From Dehalococcoidia bacterium (GTDB lineage Bacteria > Chloroflexota > Dehalococcoidia > JAENJB01): 5,089 nt of DNA. The notes below the pieces were generated by a model. That model was not told the DNA's origin. It saw only the letters and a program-made list of their open reading frames with translations, and did no database searches. The stretch lies in the NCBI GenBank assembly GCA_016844565.1, contig JAENJB010000097.1, positions 1 through 5,089 of the forward strand. Direction: 5' to 3'. The translations under genes were made by a program, and so were the position numbers. Shown one piece after another: positions 5,022 to 5,089 of this stretch; the first letter of the stretch is position 1; each line of letters begins with the position of its first letter.

Positions 5022-5089
5022 TTTATGCACCTTGGAAAGAATGTTTTGCACCGAGGCCGTCCAAACGAAAGGTTTAGGGACAGCGTTTT
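4992..5089 (-). CDS. Probable IS630-family transposase, C-terminal end only (rest beyond window)
   Basis: On the minus strand one frame is open from the right edge down to a TAG at 4994-4992. It encodes 31 residues that include KPFVWTASVQNILSKV followed by a short helix ending ANAVLETLH. The pattern P-K-P-F-x-W-T-x-S/T-x-x-x-I-L-x-K-V just before the stop is the usual tail of IS630-type DDE transposases. The catalytic DDE residues lie off the window, so activity cannot be judged. The stop is only 7 bases from the start of the Clp-like gene, which leaves no obvious room for a normal terminal inverted repeat outside the coding sequence. The call rests on recall of the family tail from a short stretch. 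Confidence 0.65.
   Translation of the reverse strand, partial: NAVPKPFVWTASVQNILSKVHKANAVLETLH

Noticed and set aside
5025..5089. Plus-strand open frame from ATG 5025 to the right edge
   Set aside because: It is short, has no ribosome site, and lies antisense to the probable transposase tail.

Overview
The window looks like a chromosomal segment of a bacterium with moderately high GC. Taxonomy cannot be fixed from the sequence. UbiD-type decarboxylases beside paralogous EamA transporters would suit an anaerobic or environmental lineage such as Chloroflexota (Dehalococcoidia) or a deltaproteobacterial group, but this is only an impression. Two composition classes alternate. The plus-strand genes (ubiD-like and two eamA) are GC-rich, with 60-base samples hand-counted at 55-73%. 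The minus-strand genes (a dCTP deaminase and a Clp-like protease) are lower, with samples at 45-57%.

Layout. Bases 1-1055 (+) hold the C-terminal three quarters of a UbiD-family prenylated-FMN decarboxylase, cut by the left edge. Bases 1152-2339 (-) encode a long, two-domain dCTP deaminase with a good Shine-Dalgarno and a plausible sigma70-type promoter. Bases 2520-3386 and 3455-4324 (+) are two tandem paralogous ten-helix EamA/DMT transporters. Bases 4421-4984 (-) encode a stand-alone ClpP-fold serine protease. From 4992 to the right edge (-) is the last stretch of a probable IS630-family transposase, whose stop codon lies 7 bases upstream of the protease start codon.

How they fit together. 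The most striking structural signal is a 14-base exact direct repeat. One copy starts 7 bases after the ubiD stop codon (1063-1076). The other is the first 14 bases of the first eamA gene (2520-2533). The simplest reading is that ubiD and eamA were once directly adjacent in one operon, and that a segment of about 1.44 kb carrying dcd with its own promoter entered at the eamA start codon, duplicating 14 bases. The original plus-strand module would then be an (aryl or enoic) acid decarboxylase or carboxylase with two small-molecule transporters, substrate unknown. The dcd segment and the transposase-protease end are later, lower-GC arrivals on the opposite strand. No rRNA, tRNA or CRISPR array was seen.
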